Source: Lonicera japonica (taxonomy: Eukaryota > Streptophyta > Magnoliopsida > Dipsacales > Caprifoliaceae). Taken from it: 64,000 nucleotides of DNA. The notes beneath the pieces are model-generated. The model saw only the letters and a list, made by a program, of their open reading frames with translations, was not told the origin of the DNA and did not search any database. This document shows positions 10,354 through 23,754 of this stretch, one piece after another (position 1 is the first letter of the stretch; every line of letters begins with the position of its first letter). Position numbers and translations under genes: made by a program. The stretch is taken from the NCBI GenBank assembly GCA_021464415.1, contig CM038465.1, positions 81,068,919 through 81,132,918 of the forward strand, read 5' to 3'.

Positions 10354-13300
10354 ATGAGTTACAAAATGAATTTGCAAAGCATACTGGATGCTAACAAATT
10401 AACTGGACCAAATTTTTTGGATTGGCATCGCAATGTGAGAATTGTTCTCAGGCATCAAAAAATCGGATATGTTTTGGAGAAGCCCATACCAGAGGCTCCT
10501 ACTTAGGAGGCCACACCGGAACAAGTGCAGGTTTATAATAAGCACGTGGATGATGATGACACTGCAACATGCTTGATGTTGGCAGCTATGTCATCTGAAT
10601 TACAAAAGCAGCACGAGGAAATGAATGCTCATACCATAATACTTCATCTCAAAGAATTGTATGACGAACAGTCTCGAACTGAACGGTATGAGACTTCGAA
10701 AAAGCTATACAGGTGCACAATGGCAGAAGGATCTTCAGTCAGTGCTCATGTGCTGAAGATGATTGGCTACATTGAAAAATTTGGCCAACTGGGTTTTGTC
10801 ATGGACCATGAGCTAAGTATGGACTTAGTTCTACAATCCTTGCCCGATAGCTACTCACAGTTCATCATGAACTTCAATATGAATAAGATTCAATGTTCTC
10901 TCCCTGAGCTGCTAAACATGCTTAAAACTGCTGAGCCCAATATAAAAGCAAATGGGCAAATTTTGGCAATTGACACCTCTAAGGGCACTAAGAGGAAGTC
11001 AAAGAAGACCTTTAAGAAAGTGTCTAAAAAGGCCAAAACTAATGAAAAGGCGGTCAAAGCAAGCAAAGAAAAATCCCAAGCTGATGATCCATGTTTTCAT
11101 TGTGGAATGAAAGGACATTGGAAGCGGAACTGCAAGGCTTACTTAGCTACCTTGAAGGAAAAGAAGTCCGATGGGGTTTCTACTTCAGGTAACTATTTCA
11201 TTGAAGTTTACATGACTACTCCTTTAGCTTCCTGGGTATTAGATACTGGATGTGGAGCTCATATTTGTACAAATATGCAGGGACTAAAGAAAAATAGAAC
11301 ACTACAGAATGGAGAAGTAGATCTGCGTGTGGGAAATGGAGCAAGGGTTGCTGCATTAGCCATAGGGACCTACTATTTACCTTTGCCTTCTGGCCTAGTT
11401 TTAGAATTAAATAATTGCTATTATGTTCCTGCTATTACTAAAAACATAATTTTAATTTCATGTTTGGATATGAGTGGTTTTATCATTAAGATTGAGAATA
11501 AACGTTGATCCTTTTATCTTGATGATGTGTTTTATGGATGTGGGAACTTATTTAATGGCATTTATATTCTAGACTTAGAACATTCTATCATGAGCACTAG
11601 TCTCAAAAGGCATAAAACTGATAGTATTAATAACTCATATCTTTGGCACTGCAGACTAGGTCATATAAATGAAAAACGCATCTCTAAGCTACATAAAGAT
11701 GGATACTTGGACTCAAATGATTTTGAATCATTTGAGAAATGCGAATCATGCCTGTTGGGCAAAATGACTAAACTTCCCTTTACTGGAAAAGGAGAAAGAG
11801 CTGCTGACATTCTGGCCCTCGTTCATACTGATGTATGCGGACCAATGTCTATAAATGCTAGAGGTGGTTTTTCTTACTTCATCACTTTTATCGATGACCA
11901 TTCAAGATATGGATACATCTATTTAATGAAATTCAAGCATGAAGCCCTTGAAAAGTTCAAAGAATTCAAGCTAGAAGTAGAAAAACAAACTGGAAAAAAT
12001 ATTATAACCCTTAGATCTGATCGAGGAGGAGAATATTTGAAAGGTGAGTTCTTAGACTATTTAAAAGAGAATGGAATTCTCTCACAGTGGACTCCACCAT
12101 ATACACCACAACACAATGGTGTGTCTGAAAGGAGAAATCGTACCCTATTGGATATGGTGTGATCGATGATGAGCCGGGCAGCTCTCCCAAAATCATTTTG
12201 GGGCTACGCGCTTAATACTACATGTTACACACTAAATCGTGTCCCATCTAAATCAGTCACCAAAACCCCATATGAGATATGGAAGGGGAAAAGGCCTAAT
12301 CTCTCATATTTAAAGGTTTGGGGCTGTGACGCTTATGTGAAGCGAGTTGCATCGGACAAGCTAGATGCTAAATCCGATAAATGTTTTTTCGTGGGGTATC
12401 CAAAAGAAACAGTTGGATATTACTTCTACAATCCCAACGATATGAAAGTGGTCATATCAAAACATGCTGTATTTTTAGAAAGAGAATTCATTCTAAAAGA
12501 AAACAGTGGGAGAAAAGTAGAGCTTGGAGAAATTCAATCGACCACAAAAGAAGCAGAACAATTAGATGAACCAATGGTTGAACCTTCGTTTGATAAACCA
12601 GTGGCTGAACCTACATATGATGAGGAACAGACTGAAGCAAAGGAAATCCCGGTTCCCCAGGACACGCCAGCTCTGCGTAAGTCAAAACGGGTTATTCGTC
12701 CTCCAACGAAATATGATCTCATGATTACCAATGAAACATTGCTAATCGAGGAAGATGAACCTACAACTTATGTAGAATCAAAGTTAAGTGTTGACTCAAA
12801 AAGATGGCAGGATGCCATGGAATTTGAAATGAACTCCATGTATGAAAACAAGGTTTGGACCTTGGTTGACCCGCCTGAAGGGGTAAGACCCATAGGCTGT
12901 AAATGAGTTTACAAAAAGAAGGCTGATATGGATGGAAAAGTTCATACTTATAAGGCAAGACTAGTGGCGAAAGGTTATAAGCAAAGGCAAGGAATTGACT
13001 TTGATGAAACTTTCTCGCCAGTAGCCATGTCTAAGTCGATTTGGATTTTGCTTGCGATAGCTGCATACTATGATTATGAAATTTGGCAAATGGATGTCAA
13101 AACTGCATTTCTTAACGGGAATCTAAGTGAGGATGTGTACATGACACAACCTGAGGGTTTTGAATCTGAACAACCAAATCAAGTATGTAAGCTACAAAAA
13201 TCTATATATGGATTAAAGCAAGCCTCTAGAAGCTGGAATCTTCGGTTTGATGAGATTATCAAAAAGTTTGATTTCATTAAAAATAAAGATGAGCCTTGTG

Positions 13301-14331
13301 TGTACAAGAAGGTTAGTGGGAGCAAAGTCGTATTCCTAATTCTATATGTAGATGACATACTACTACTAGGAAATGATATCCCCATGCTAGAATCTGTTAA
13401 ATTGTGGTTATCCGAGAACTTTTTCATGAAAGATTTAGGAGAGGCAACATTTATTCTAGGGATTAAAATCTATAGAGATAGATCTAGAAAATTGCTTGGC
13501 TTGTCCCAATCCACGTACATAAATAACATCTTAAAAAGGTTTAAGATGGAAGAATCCAAAAGAGGACTCTGTCCCATAGGGCATGGGATATATCTCTCCA
13601 AAGACATGTGCCCAAAGACACAGTCTGAGAGGGAACGCACGAATAGAATCCCATATGCATCAGCAATAGGATCTATCATGTATGCCATGTTATGTACGAG
13701 ACCAGATATTTCTTATGCTTTAAGCGTCACAAGCAGGTTTCAAGCAGACCCCGGTGAGAAACATTGGACAGTGGTCAAGAACGTCTTAAAGTACTTAAGA
13801 AGAACTAAAGACATGTTCTTGGTCTATGGAGGTACTGAACTTAGAGTCCAAGGATACACCGATGCCAGTTTTCAATCTGATAAAGACGACTACAAATCCC
13901 AGTCCGGATACGTGTTTACTTTAAATGGCGGTGCGGTCAGTTGGAAAAGTTCCAAACAAGACACAACTGCTGATTCAACTACGGAAGCCGAATAGATAGC
14001 TGCTTCTGAAGCGGCAAAAGAAGCGGTTTGGATCAAGAAATTCATTACTGAGCTTGGAGTGGTTCCTAGCATAGTTGATCCAATACCCTTGTATTGCGAT
14101 AACAATGGAGCCATCGCACAAGCGAAGGAACCTAGGTCTCATCAACGATCCAAACATGTATTGAGGCGATATCATCTCATCAGAGAGATCATAGATAGAG
14201 GTGACATAAAAATAGAACGAGTCTCAACTGACGATAATGTAGCGGATCCTCTGACAAAGGTGTTGTCCCAGCACAAGCATGATGAACATACCAAATTCGT
14301 TGGTATTAAGCACATGAGTGATTGGATCTAG
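10354..14331 (+). pseudogene. Copia gag-pol polyprotein, single frame with five premature stops
   Basis: One frame of 1,325 codons runs from the ATG at 10354 to TAG at 14329-14331. It contains a gag domain (residues 1-240), a CCHC zinc knuckle CFHCGMKGHWKRNC from residue 247, and protease motif LDTGCGAH (Asp297). The integrase has an N-terminal zinc region WHCRLGH, a catalytic HTDVCGP (Asp493), IDDHSRYGY and NGVSERRNR. The RT has YVDD at residue 998, and RNase H includes GYTDASF. In-frame stops lie at 10504 (TAG), 11506 (TGA), 12160 (TGA), 12904 (TGA) and 13993 (TAG). Context suggests lost Arg at 12160 (LLDMV-stop-SMM), Trp at 12904 (CK-stop-VYKKK) and Tyr at 13993 (EAE-stop-IAAS). No indel shifts the frame. 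Functions of the intact family are reverse transcription and integration of the element RNA; this copy cannot make a full polyprotein. Confidence 0.95.
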
Positions 14332-15428
14332 ATCGTGGGGATTTTTCATTATTAACACTTTGTTAAACATTGTTGGTATTATTAATGGTTTTAATAAATA
14401 TTTTCTTACATTATAATGGCAGATCTATTATCTTGTTTACAATAAAATAATAGAGTCCGTAAAATAAGTTTATAATAACTTGATAATCACAAGGTGTTGT
14501 GATTGTGAGATACAAGTGTTAATTGGCTTATTTTTAAACTATCCCTAGTCGTTAGTAACAACAAGATACGGATATTGTTGTTGCGGTAAGACTAGCATGT
14601 GTTGCATTTCTTTCTTGTGAAGAAAGTAGCTTATCTCACAAGCTAAAATGTAGAGGGACATTTGAATGAACACTGATGTATTGTTAGAGAACATAGCATT
14701 GGAGACCCGCCTAGAGATACCAGATGGATGACTATCCAAGCGTCAGTGGTTAATCTTTAATGCACAGTAGTGGAATTGGTCCTTCGACTTGAGGATATCA
14801 TGGTACCTTATATAAAGACCACTATGCTTTAGCAAGTATTTGATGACACTCTTAACCAAGAGTTGATGGAAGATACTGCTGGGTACAGTGAGAATCATAT
14901 GAAGGTTGTGATGTTCAAAATAAGGATTCATCACTCCTGGATAGTAGGAGTCTATAACCTGACTTTCACTTACTTAAGTTGATATGAAAGTCCTCGGCCG
15001 AGGTGATTTATGAACGAGAAATATATATATATATATACATGTTCTCGATCATAACTGCATATATCAAAAATAAGTAGAAGTGAATAATATGATTGGTTCA
15101 AGAAGAGATTGACGCTTTACCATATCTCTGAAACTAATTAGGTTATATTGGTGAAGGGATTATATTTCCATGGTAACTGTACATGTATAGGTATTGTCAA
15201 ACCACATGATTATTCCTTTCACATGGATTGCCTTGACACATTGCTAGATGTCAATCTTGGACAACGATGTTTATTAGTTGATCTTGGAGAATCTACGATA
15301 GATTAAAATAAAGATTTTGATCCGTCTTACCTCAATCAGATTGAAGTAATAATGACACAACGTTTGCCATTGTGAATAGGAACCTAATGGGTCACACACA
15401 AATGCAAGAGACGAATTGGACCTTGTCC
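14332..15428 (+). other. Noncoding 3' internal region of the copia element
   Basis: No conserved frame is present. It includes a (TA)n tract near 15023-15038 and lies between the pol stop and the purine tract. Confidence 0.7.
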
Positions 15429-15439
15429 AAGTGGGAGAT
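15429..15439 (+). other. Polypurine tract of the copia element
   Basis: AAGTGGGAGAT directly abuts the 3' LTR, the position and composition expected for plus-strand priming. Confidence 0.85.
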
Positions 15440-15894
15440 TGTTAGAATAAATGGCCAAGCCCAATTAGTTGGGACGGGCTAAAAGTCTAATTAAACCTAG
15501 TCCTAATTAGATTAGGGTTAGGGATAGCTTAGACTATAAATATAAGACAAATCATAATTGGTTGTTTTATGTTCATCTTATAGTAGCTAGCACACATTAT
15601 AAGAATAAAAAAAAAAATCTCTCTCATATATATATACGATATATAAAGAACTACGAAGAGGTTCGTGAGATCTAGATTCGTTCTTGCCGTGTGGATTACC
15701 GTTAGAGGCTGGACGCTTGGACGGCTGTGGTGACGAAACTAGTACTTGCTATTCATCAGAATATCAGAAACAACGTTTTCTTTAAGAGGTATTCATTCTA
15801 TCATATATCCTATCGAAGAACAAGGGTGATCCTTTTTACTATTGGTTATGGATCTTTTTAATTCTGCTGTGCATGTCAGATCAATAACCTAACA
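15440..15894 (+). repeat. 3' LTR of the copia element
   Basis: It is a near-exact copy of 8841-9297 with TG...CA ends. Differences I see are an A-run two bases longer, a shorter TA-run, and about three single-base changes. Confidence 0.97.
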
Positions 15895-16630
15895 ATAACT
15901 CATGACATGATACTTTTAAACCAACTGTTATAGTCACGCCCTTTGCGAAATGCGAATGATCGACATGGGATTCCATTTTACATGAATCATTGTTCTTGTT
16001 AGCTGATTGTTCTAAAAAGAAAATGTTATAAATGCATACTCGTCCGAAAAAATTGTCAAGCCTTAAAGATTAAAGCCACACTCATACACACCTCACTATC
16101 TATATATCTTATCCAACATACATAAATAGTTGAACATATCTATCTTTTCCTAAAGTAAGAAAATGACACATGCATTCACCAAGATGTCCGAGCCAATAAC
16201 CGAAACGTGTTTGGTTGATGCAAGCCATTTAAGACGAAGGTCCATGGGCAATTTTAGAAACTTAATTATAATTCAGATTGCAATAAAAAGGTTAATTCTT
16301 GTAAATCACATAATTTCACGGCTAATTTTAGAAACAATATTCTTAATTAAAATGTAAACCAAAAAATGAAAATTTTAGTTTTAGTTTTAGACGAAAACCA
16401 AGGTCCACGAGCGTTTGCATATATATATATATATTCAAGCTATATATTTCTATAACCATAACCATTGATCTATTAGAAACCATTTAAAGCAGCAAGCAGT
16501 AAGTGCTCAGAATCAGAATCAGAGGGCAAAATAATTCATCCAGCATTTCTCATTGATGAAGTAAAGTAAAACCTTTTGATCTATATAGCATTAAATTACA
16601 AACACATTTACAGAAATAAACATTAACGTA

Positions 16631-16662
<32 letters not shown>

Positions 16663-16670
16663 ATCAAAAT
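15895..16670. other. Spacer and probable 3' UTR of the potassium transporter
   Basis: The part next to 16671 is the likely 3' UTR of the minus-strand KUP gene. It contains a compound (TC)n(TA)n tract at about 16631-16661, within 40 bases of the stop codon. No gene is visible in the rest. Confidence 0.4.
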
Positions 16671-19600
16671 TCAAACATGGTATACCATACCCACCTCTAA
16701 TGTAGATGCATGAGGTACACTTACAGCATAGGTTGGCCCTCTAGAATTCCTCCTCAAGAACTCATACCCAATATTTATAACCAGCTTCTTCACTAAACTA
16801 GACCCTTGCTTTGCTTTCACGTATGAGTGCCCCAATATATACGCAACCCCAGCTTCCCTCGCCTCCATCAGCTCTCTCAATTCCTCCGTCGCCCCTGCCT
16901 CCATCTTCGGGCTCTCCGGCACCAAAAACCTCACCCTCTTCCGAGCTTGGCCAATTCGTGGGGACCGTGTTTCTTTAACCCCAGACGTGCCAGCTGGCTC
17001 TATGTATACATTGTCCTCGCGTATTTGAACCCCTTCTACATGGGTCGAGGGCGTTCCGACTACCGTCATATTCTCATTCTCTTCTTTTGATAGATTTTCG
17101 TCCACGCCATCGGGCGCTGCCGCCCTTCCTGTCCGTATAAACTCCGCTATACTACACACAAGATCTTTCTCAAACTCCATATCGTCCTTTTGAATATCTC
17201 GATAACCGTACCTCACAATGCATCTATACATTCTATACTCTCTTGGGCCAATATGGCCCACGAGAAACCGTTCCTCATGTTTGACGTGCGGGATTGGAAC
17301 AGATTTGACACAGAGAAAAACGAGTACTTGGTGGAAGGCCGGGAGGTTGGTGACGAAATGGGAGAAGGTTGCTGGGATTCCGGACACAAGCTCGGTGTGT
17401 ACAAGGCCGATGCCACGTACGCGTACGAACCCTAGGCTCGGGCCTAGGCTGAGTAGCCAATCAACCGAGACTTTGTTTTGAACGTCGAACTCGTATTTTT
17501 TTAGGGTGCCAAAGTGCCACACATACATGACTAACATGAAGATGAGTGCAAGGACAATGGGTACCCACGCTCCTTCGAGGAACTTTATGAGAGCCGCAGA
17601 GAAGTAGAGAGCTTCGATTGTGCCAAAGAAGAATATGAAGCAAATGGCAAGAAAGACACTCTTATGCCAACATAAAACGATAACTAGGGACATTAAGCAT
17701 GTGGTGACCAGCATGACGGTTATAACTGCCAAACCTGATCCAAAGGCAAAAACCGTTGGGCACTCACAAATAATCACAAGCATGATATAGTAAGGAAAAT
17801 AAAGGCATCGAATCAATAGTTAATTACGTAATTACTTGAATTATAATTGTTTACTCGTCTAGTATTGTCGAATATACCTGAAGCATTACCCATGCGTTTG
17901 GTGTCTCTAAAACCAATAGTAACAGCCAAGCACAAGAGCATTAAGGTCCAGTTGACCTCAGGGATGTAGATCTGGCCATGTATCTTGGAAGATGTGTGGA
18001 CTATTTTGACTCTGGGGAAGCAGCCGAGGGCAGAGCATTGCTTTATAATCGAAAAAGTTCCAGTGATGATTGCCTGGCTCCCCACGACTGCAGCAAGTAT
18101 GGCAACGACCAGAACAGGCCATCTTAATTTCTCTGACAACAAATGAATATGTGACGAGTTATATATATATATATATCTTCAGCTAGCAAAAACTCATGTC
18201 AAATATCGTAAATTTTTTTTTTTTTTTTTTTTTAACGCAGTAACTCAAAGTACCTACCAGGCACAGATACATAAAATCCAATCTTGTAGTCTTCTTCGAC
18301 AACATGATGCTTAGATAAATAAGCAGCTTGCCCCATATATGCAAGGATCAAGGATGGGTAAACAATGGATGTAAAAGCAATCTGCGCAAACATTAACTCT
18401 ATTAGCAGAAACAGCATTTTTGTGAAGATCTTCGAATAAGATCATGAATTCAGCATTACTCACATAAGCTATATATATAATAGATCCGAAAAGAAGTTTT
18501 GATATAGTTAAATGTTTGTCACAATAAACGTCACAATATACCTTGATGGACAACTGTGAAAAGTGTCCTAGATCAGCAAACATAGCCTCTGATCCTGGAA
18601 AATTGCAAATACATATTACAAAATTGGAAGAAACGTAGAAATGGTAAAACTATTGGTACCTCTAATATAATTGTCATGCATACATACGTGTGCACAACTA
18701 TACATATATGTACTTGCCTGTTATACACAAAAGGATCCCACCCAAGGACATCCAACCTCCTCTTTGTGTTTTCTTGAGAAATTTGTACATGTAATATGGG
18801 GAGAGTGCTTGATACACGTGAGGGTTCCAGTGAAAGATGTTATATAAACCTATAGCACTGATACAAAAAAGCCATGTTATGACCACAGGTGCGAACAAGA
18901 ACCCAACTCTGTGCGTCCCATAATGCTGAAGCATAAACAATCCTATCAGTATGATACATACAACCGGAACCTCTACATCTGCAAAATTATCACAAATTAC
19001 CTCATTTAGAATATAGGTGAAAAAAAGATTGTTTTTCTAATCCAAATGCAAAATGATCTTTGTTGGCTTTTACGAGTATCATTAGAAACAGCAGCAATTA
19101 TTTTCTGTTTCATGCATTAATGTTGGACTTCATCTTCTATGTGGACACTGGATGGTGTAGAGCGATAATATTGTTCACTTGCAACAAATCGGAGCTCTCT
19201 AAGCCTTCATGGACCGTACAATCCACGAGGGAGAAATTTCCACTCAAGATTCGTATACTTCTTATGATGTCATCTTAACTACTAGCCACAAAAGCGTATC
19301 AAATAGAGTGTGGGTCTTCACATCCTAAATATGGCTTAAATCATATCCTTGTTCAGTACGTTTTGTACGGTCTTTATCGGGAGAATGGAAATTTTCACTG
19401 TTATCTTTTTCAAATATAACAGTCACCAAGTGGACAAATCATTTATTGTAAAGAAAGAAATAAGAATCCTATTTCTGATAAGTTAGCACCGCAATCCTGG
19501 AGTAAATTAATCAACAATCTAGTAAATGGCACAATTTAGCTAAAATATAGAAACTTCCTTCTATTCTACTCCATTTTTAACTACACATCTGAATGAGTAG

Positions 19601-20958
19601 TCAATTTAAACCCCACTGAATCATGAGTGACTCTATTTCCTAACTGATGGCACAGCAATTTGGTTTGATAGATCAACAAATTAAACAACAACTATTTTCC
19701 CAAAACAGTAAATAGATGGTGTTCACCTCTAGATGTTTGTCTAGGCTGTTTATTACTTCTCCCTGGTTTCATATTTCCCACTGGAACAACTATGATCTAA
19801 TATGAAAACCTATATGAAACTGAGGGTTAGGAAAAGGCCAGATGTGACTCGCTAATTTGATTATGTCCCAACAAAAAAAGAAAGCGAAAAAAGAAAAGTA
19901 TGGGTAAAGGGGTTCAGTTTTAGGGTTCTAAATATACGAGTATAGGACAATCTTTCCAGGAATTGTCTTTTAATTAACAATCACTAATATTAACGGACTA
20001 CGAAAATCTAACAATTCAGCCTACATATAATTGAACGGGACACAAAATTTGTCAACTACAGAGCCATGATGCGGCTACTTATAAATCTACAGCAAGACAA
20101 ATATAGGTGCTATGTCAGAGTTAGCAAATAGGTCAAAGATTACGAATCTTACATTTGTGATGCTCTTTTGACATGGCAAGTTCTACACCGGAAACAGCAG
20201 AAAAAACTGCACAAATGATCACAATAATAATAATAATCAATCAATCAACCAAATCAGGGAACTACCAAACACCCACCCCAAAAAGTCTAAATTTTTTAGG
20301 CAAAAGAATAATAATGCCTTACCAGAAATAGCAGGGGTAAGAATACCATCACCAATCACCATACAAGCCCCAATCAAAGCCAGTATAAGCAAAAGAGACT
20401 GCAAAACTCTATGCTTCTCTAAAGTACATTTCAGCCTTGACCCAAAACTAGTTGGGTCTGGAAAACTGATATCTTTCTTGTAAGAAGATAATTCTTCATC
20501 TGCTAATTGGCAATTTGGCAATGAGCTCAATCGTGCGTGTCGGCAAAGCAACGAGTAAAGTGCAAACGTGCCTCCTTCCCCATTATCGTTGGCTAAGAGC
20601 ACAATGAAAACATATTTGATAAGAGGAACCAAAGTGAGGGTCCAAAACACAAAAGATAAAACCCCATATATCTCTTCATTTGTTTGTGAGTGTTCAATGT
20701 CTTCAGCAAATGTACTCTTGTATACATAAAGTGGGGAAGTACTCAAATCCCCATACACAACACCCAAACTCTGATAAGCCAATGTCAATACTGTCCTCCA
20801 AGACTCTTTCTGCAGCAAAAATAAATGAAACCAATTTCATTTCGTCAGCAAAATAAAAAAAAAAGAAAAAGAGGTGGTTTTTGTTCAAACCATCAAGAAC
20901 TAAAGCATATCCATCTCACCTTAACTTGATTCTGAAGAGACCCACTTTCCAGATCCAT
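16671..20958 (-). CDS. KUP6: HAK/KUP/KT potassium transporter, KUP6 type
   Basis: This encodes a multi-pass membrane K+ transporter, proposed to act in K+ flux and turgor control by homology to Arabidopsis KUP6. The exons (minus strand) are 20958-20920, 20809-20323, 20206-20153, 18978-18718, 18594-18542, 18381-18258, 18132-17878 and 17734-16671. They sum to 2,337 nt, 778 aa plus stop, the usual family length. The first exon is [13 protein letters not shown]. Residues 29-39 ([11 protein letters not shown]) are the family signature, followed by [10 protein letters not shown] and [13 protein letters not shown]. About 12 hydrophobic segments precede a long cytosolic tail ending [12 protein letters not shown], very close to the KUP6 C-terminus. 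All exon phases agree. The fourth intron has a GC donor (CAG then GCAAGT at 18717-18712), forced by the reading frame. The frame is intact. The subfamily is assigned from remembered homologues; KUP8 is less similar. Confidence 0.96.
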
Positions 20959-21670
20959 GATTAATCAATCGCTTCAAAGTCCCAAAAAGGACATATTCGC
21001 CTCAAATTGTAGAGATTTCTTGACAACCCATTTGTGAAACAACCCTCCCCAGTAAAGAAGTTTCAAGAGAAAATGTATGTGTAGGCCAAATTACACCGTC
21101 AAGTCAAAGACTAAATATGGACAAAAGGATTGTTTAATAATACACAATAGAGAATTGTGTAGAAAGCAGTTGAACAACCAATAAAAAAGAAAAAACACGA
21201 AAAGCCACAAAACTTGTGTGGGTTTGACAGACAGATAAACAGAGAGGGGTTTCGTGGGTGAGTTTGGGAATTAGTAATCCGAGCATAAGATTATTATTAT
21301 TATTATTAAAATAGAATAATCAGAGTTTGAGACAGTACTAAGAGAGAAACAAGGAATTAAAGAAAGAGAAGCAGGTAGGTGTGTTTTTTGCGTTTCTTTT
21401 TTAAAATAAATGTTTGCGTTTGGGGTTTGTGAAGTTGTTTTTTTTTTTTTTTTCTTTTCCTGATAACCCCTTCGCTGTGAAAGAGGAAAGAAAGATTGAA
21501 ATCGTGGGCAGAGAGAGAGAGAGATGGGCGAATAATCGTGGCAATTAAAGTCTACTTCGCTGAGTGTCGATATTTCATTTTATTTTTCTTCTTCTTCTTC
21601 TGTCTGTGAGAGCTTCAACTCTCTTGAGTTTTAAAGCCCGAGTGAGCGATTGAGAGTGATGGGGTCCGTG
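20959..21670 (-). promoter_or_regulatory. 5' leader and upstream region of the KUP6-type gene
   Basis: Upstream of the minus-strand ATG (20958) the sequence is richer in GC, with purine and pyrimidine tracts ((GA)n near 21512-21522, CTT repeats near 21588-21600) that resemble plant 5' UTRs. A leader intron is possible. I cannot place a transcription start. Confidence 0.35.
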
Positions 21671-21699
21671 TGAGATTTTAATTTAATGATAGATATGAT

Positions 21700-23258
21700 G
21701 TTTACATACATACATACAGGAATAATTAACTTAACCGATATTCAAGCATTAATTATACAACCTTATAATCAGTTATATCTCATTCAATTTTTTTTTACGT
21801 TCACTGAAACATGGATTTTACATGAAATGCACACCACCATTTTTTTTATTTTTTAACTTTAGAAGAGTTGTTCAAGCACAAATAAAATTCGGTTCTCCTG
21901 TAATCATAAGCGAATATATGTATAATTCTATAATTTGTTATATCTCATTAAATTTTTTTTAGAGCAAAGTTGCATAAGTTGTACTTTACAATTTTTAAAG
22001 ACTTCCTTTTAGAATCCTGATAGTCAAGTAATAAAGAAAGTTGAGCTGAATTCTAATAAATCATATTTAAGTTTGATTTTTAATTTAATTGGAACTCCTC
22101 AACAAGTTATTATCAATTTAAGATCATTTTTAATCTCATGGTGTGGCTTATATAAAATTAAATGATTTAAGTGGTACTAAAAGAGATTGGGTATTTGTTA
22201 GCGGGTGCATGTCATTCTGATATATGTTTAATTTTAGCTAACAGAAGAAGGTGGTTGAAAAATAAATCAAATCCATAGCATACATATATACACGTACACA
22301 TACAATAAATGGCTATTTTGTCAATAATAAGCAACCAATTATTTAAATGCCTTTTTCCTTGGTTTCTTTCTATTCTATTCTATTGTATTGTATATTAAAT
22401 AAAGCATGGTTTGAACTGGCATCTCAACTGACAACCCCCCAAGCCAGCATTCTTGTGATTATGATGTTTATGTGCCTTTTCTCCTAACTACTCCGTCTAA
22501 TGAATTTCCGATTAGTCCCCTGCAAAATGATAATCCGATCAAACTATATTTTATTAAATATGATGCGCGCTTTTAATTATAACTTCGGAACACCATTAGA
22601 TTCGATTATTTGATACGCTATTGTAACAAATCGGTTAAAAATTTAATCAAAAATTTTATTGTGTTGGCCCCTTAGACACATAATTAACAATTTATAAATC
22701 TTTTTATACAATTGAGATTGTACGTAGTTAAATCAACGTGGATCTAATAAAGTTGGATTATCAAATTATAAAAAAAATGTGTCGTGTCACTATTAAGCTT
22801 ATGGAGAATGTGTCCAAATTTAAAAATAACATTTGTCATAGTTACGAATATCATAAATGTTGAACTATTTTTCACTTAATAATTTTATATAGATATAAAA
22901 TTTTGACATAAACAACTAACATATCAACGTGTCAATTACTCATTAGTTAAAATAGAAAGTAATATGATTATTTTAATCAATATATAATAGATACATTAAT
23001 ATATTAAATTTTTATACTAAATTTTTATGTCCATATAAAATTACGAATTTTTGATGTGCATTCGTTGACCAAATAATTGTCCGCATTCCCATCCTCTCCA
23101 AAAATGGATTTACAATTGCTTACTACTTTTGTACAAAGTAGAATATTAGTTGCTTTTCCTATGTGAATTCCTTTCCAAGAAAATGACGATAAAAGATAAG
23201 ATATACATAGGACAAAGATGGTAATTTGAACATAATAAGCTAAAAGATTTCTAATATA
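21700..23258. other. AT-rich intergenic DNA, no gene seen
   Basis: Only short frames and AT-rich sequence are present. I recognise no element ends here. Confidence 0.45.
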
Positions 23259-23754
23259 AGAGTATCTCTAACAACAGTATAAAAATGTTGTGTAAATCTT
23301 ATGTTTTAAGTCACTTTTACACAAATTTTAAAATCTTAAAAAAATATGTTCCAATAGTACTTTTTGTGTAAAATTTAAATGAACTAATAAAATACCGATA
23401 TATGTTTAATGTCATTTTGAGCAAGCTTTATTATTATTTTTTGAATTTTTGTATACAAATTCTTATAATAATAATAATAGATCTTGACTAATTTGTCTTG
23501 GTGAGTAAATTTTAAATATGTAATTTTTATTAAAAAATATATTTTATTATTAAAAATGATTACATTTAAAAGTATTATTAAAAAAAAGGGAGAGTGAAAA
23601 AAGTTGACTTGGGAATATAAACTTGGAGAGTATTTTACACTTTCATTTTATACAAAAGTCAAATTTAAGAGATTGCTGGAAATTAAAACTTTTATAAATT
23701 GTATAAATTATACACAAAATTAACTATAATATACACTATTGGTGAGAATACTCT
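23259..23754. mobile_element. MITE with hAT-like ends, family D-like
   Basis: The left end AGAGTATCTCTAACAACAGT and the reverse-complemented right end AGAGTATTCTCACCAATAGT form terminal inverted repeats. The interior is AT-rich and noncoding. The ends resemble those of the elements at 43627 and 47787. I could not confirm an 8-bp duplication. Confidence 0.6.

Larger units (their letters stand above)
8841..15894 (+). mobile_element. Full-length Ty1/copia LTR retrotransposon
   Basis: The element has 5' and 3' LTRs of 457 and 455 bp, a primer-binding site directly after the 5' LTR, one gag-pol frame (10354-14331), and a purine tract directly before the 3' LTR. The flanking 5 bases are ATAAT on the left and ATAAC on the right, a target duplication with one mismatch. 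The domain order protease, integrase, RT, RNase H places it in Ty1/copia. I see about three substitutions between the LTRs plus changes in an A-run and a TA-run, so insertion is recent. The polyprotein has five stop codons and no frameshift. Between pol and the 3' LTR is a noncoding 1.1-kb stretch (14332-15439), and between PBS and gag about 1.05 kb. Confidence 0.97.

Noticed and set aside
16827..17481. Several plus- and minus-strand frames overlapping the last KUP6 exon
   Set aside because: They are shadows of the 1,064-bp transporter exon in other frames.
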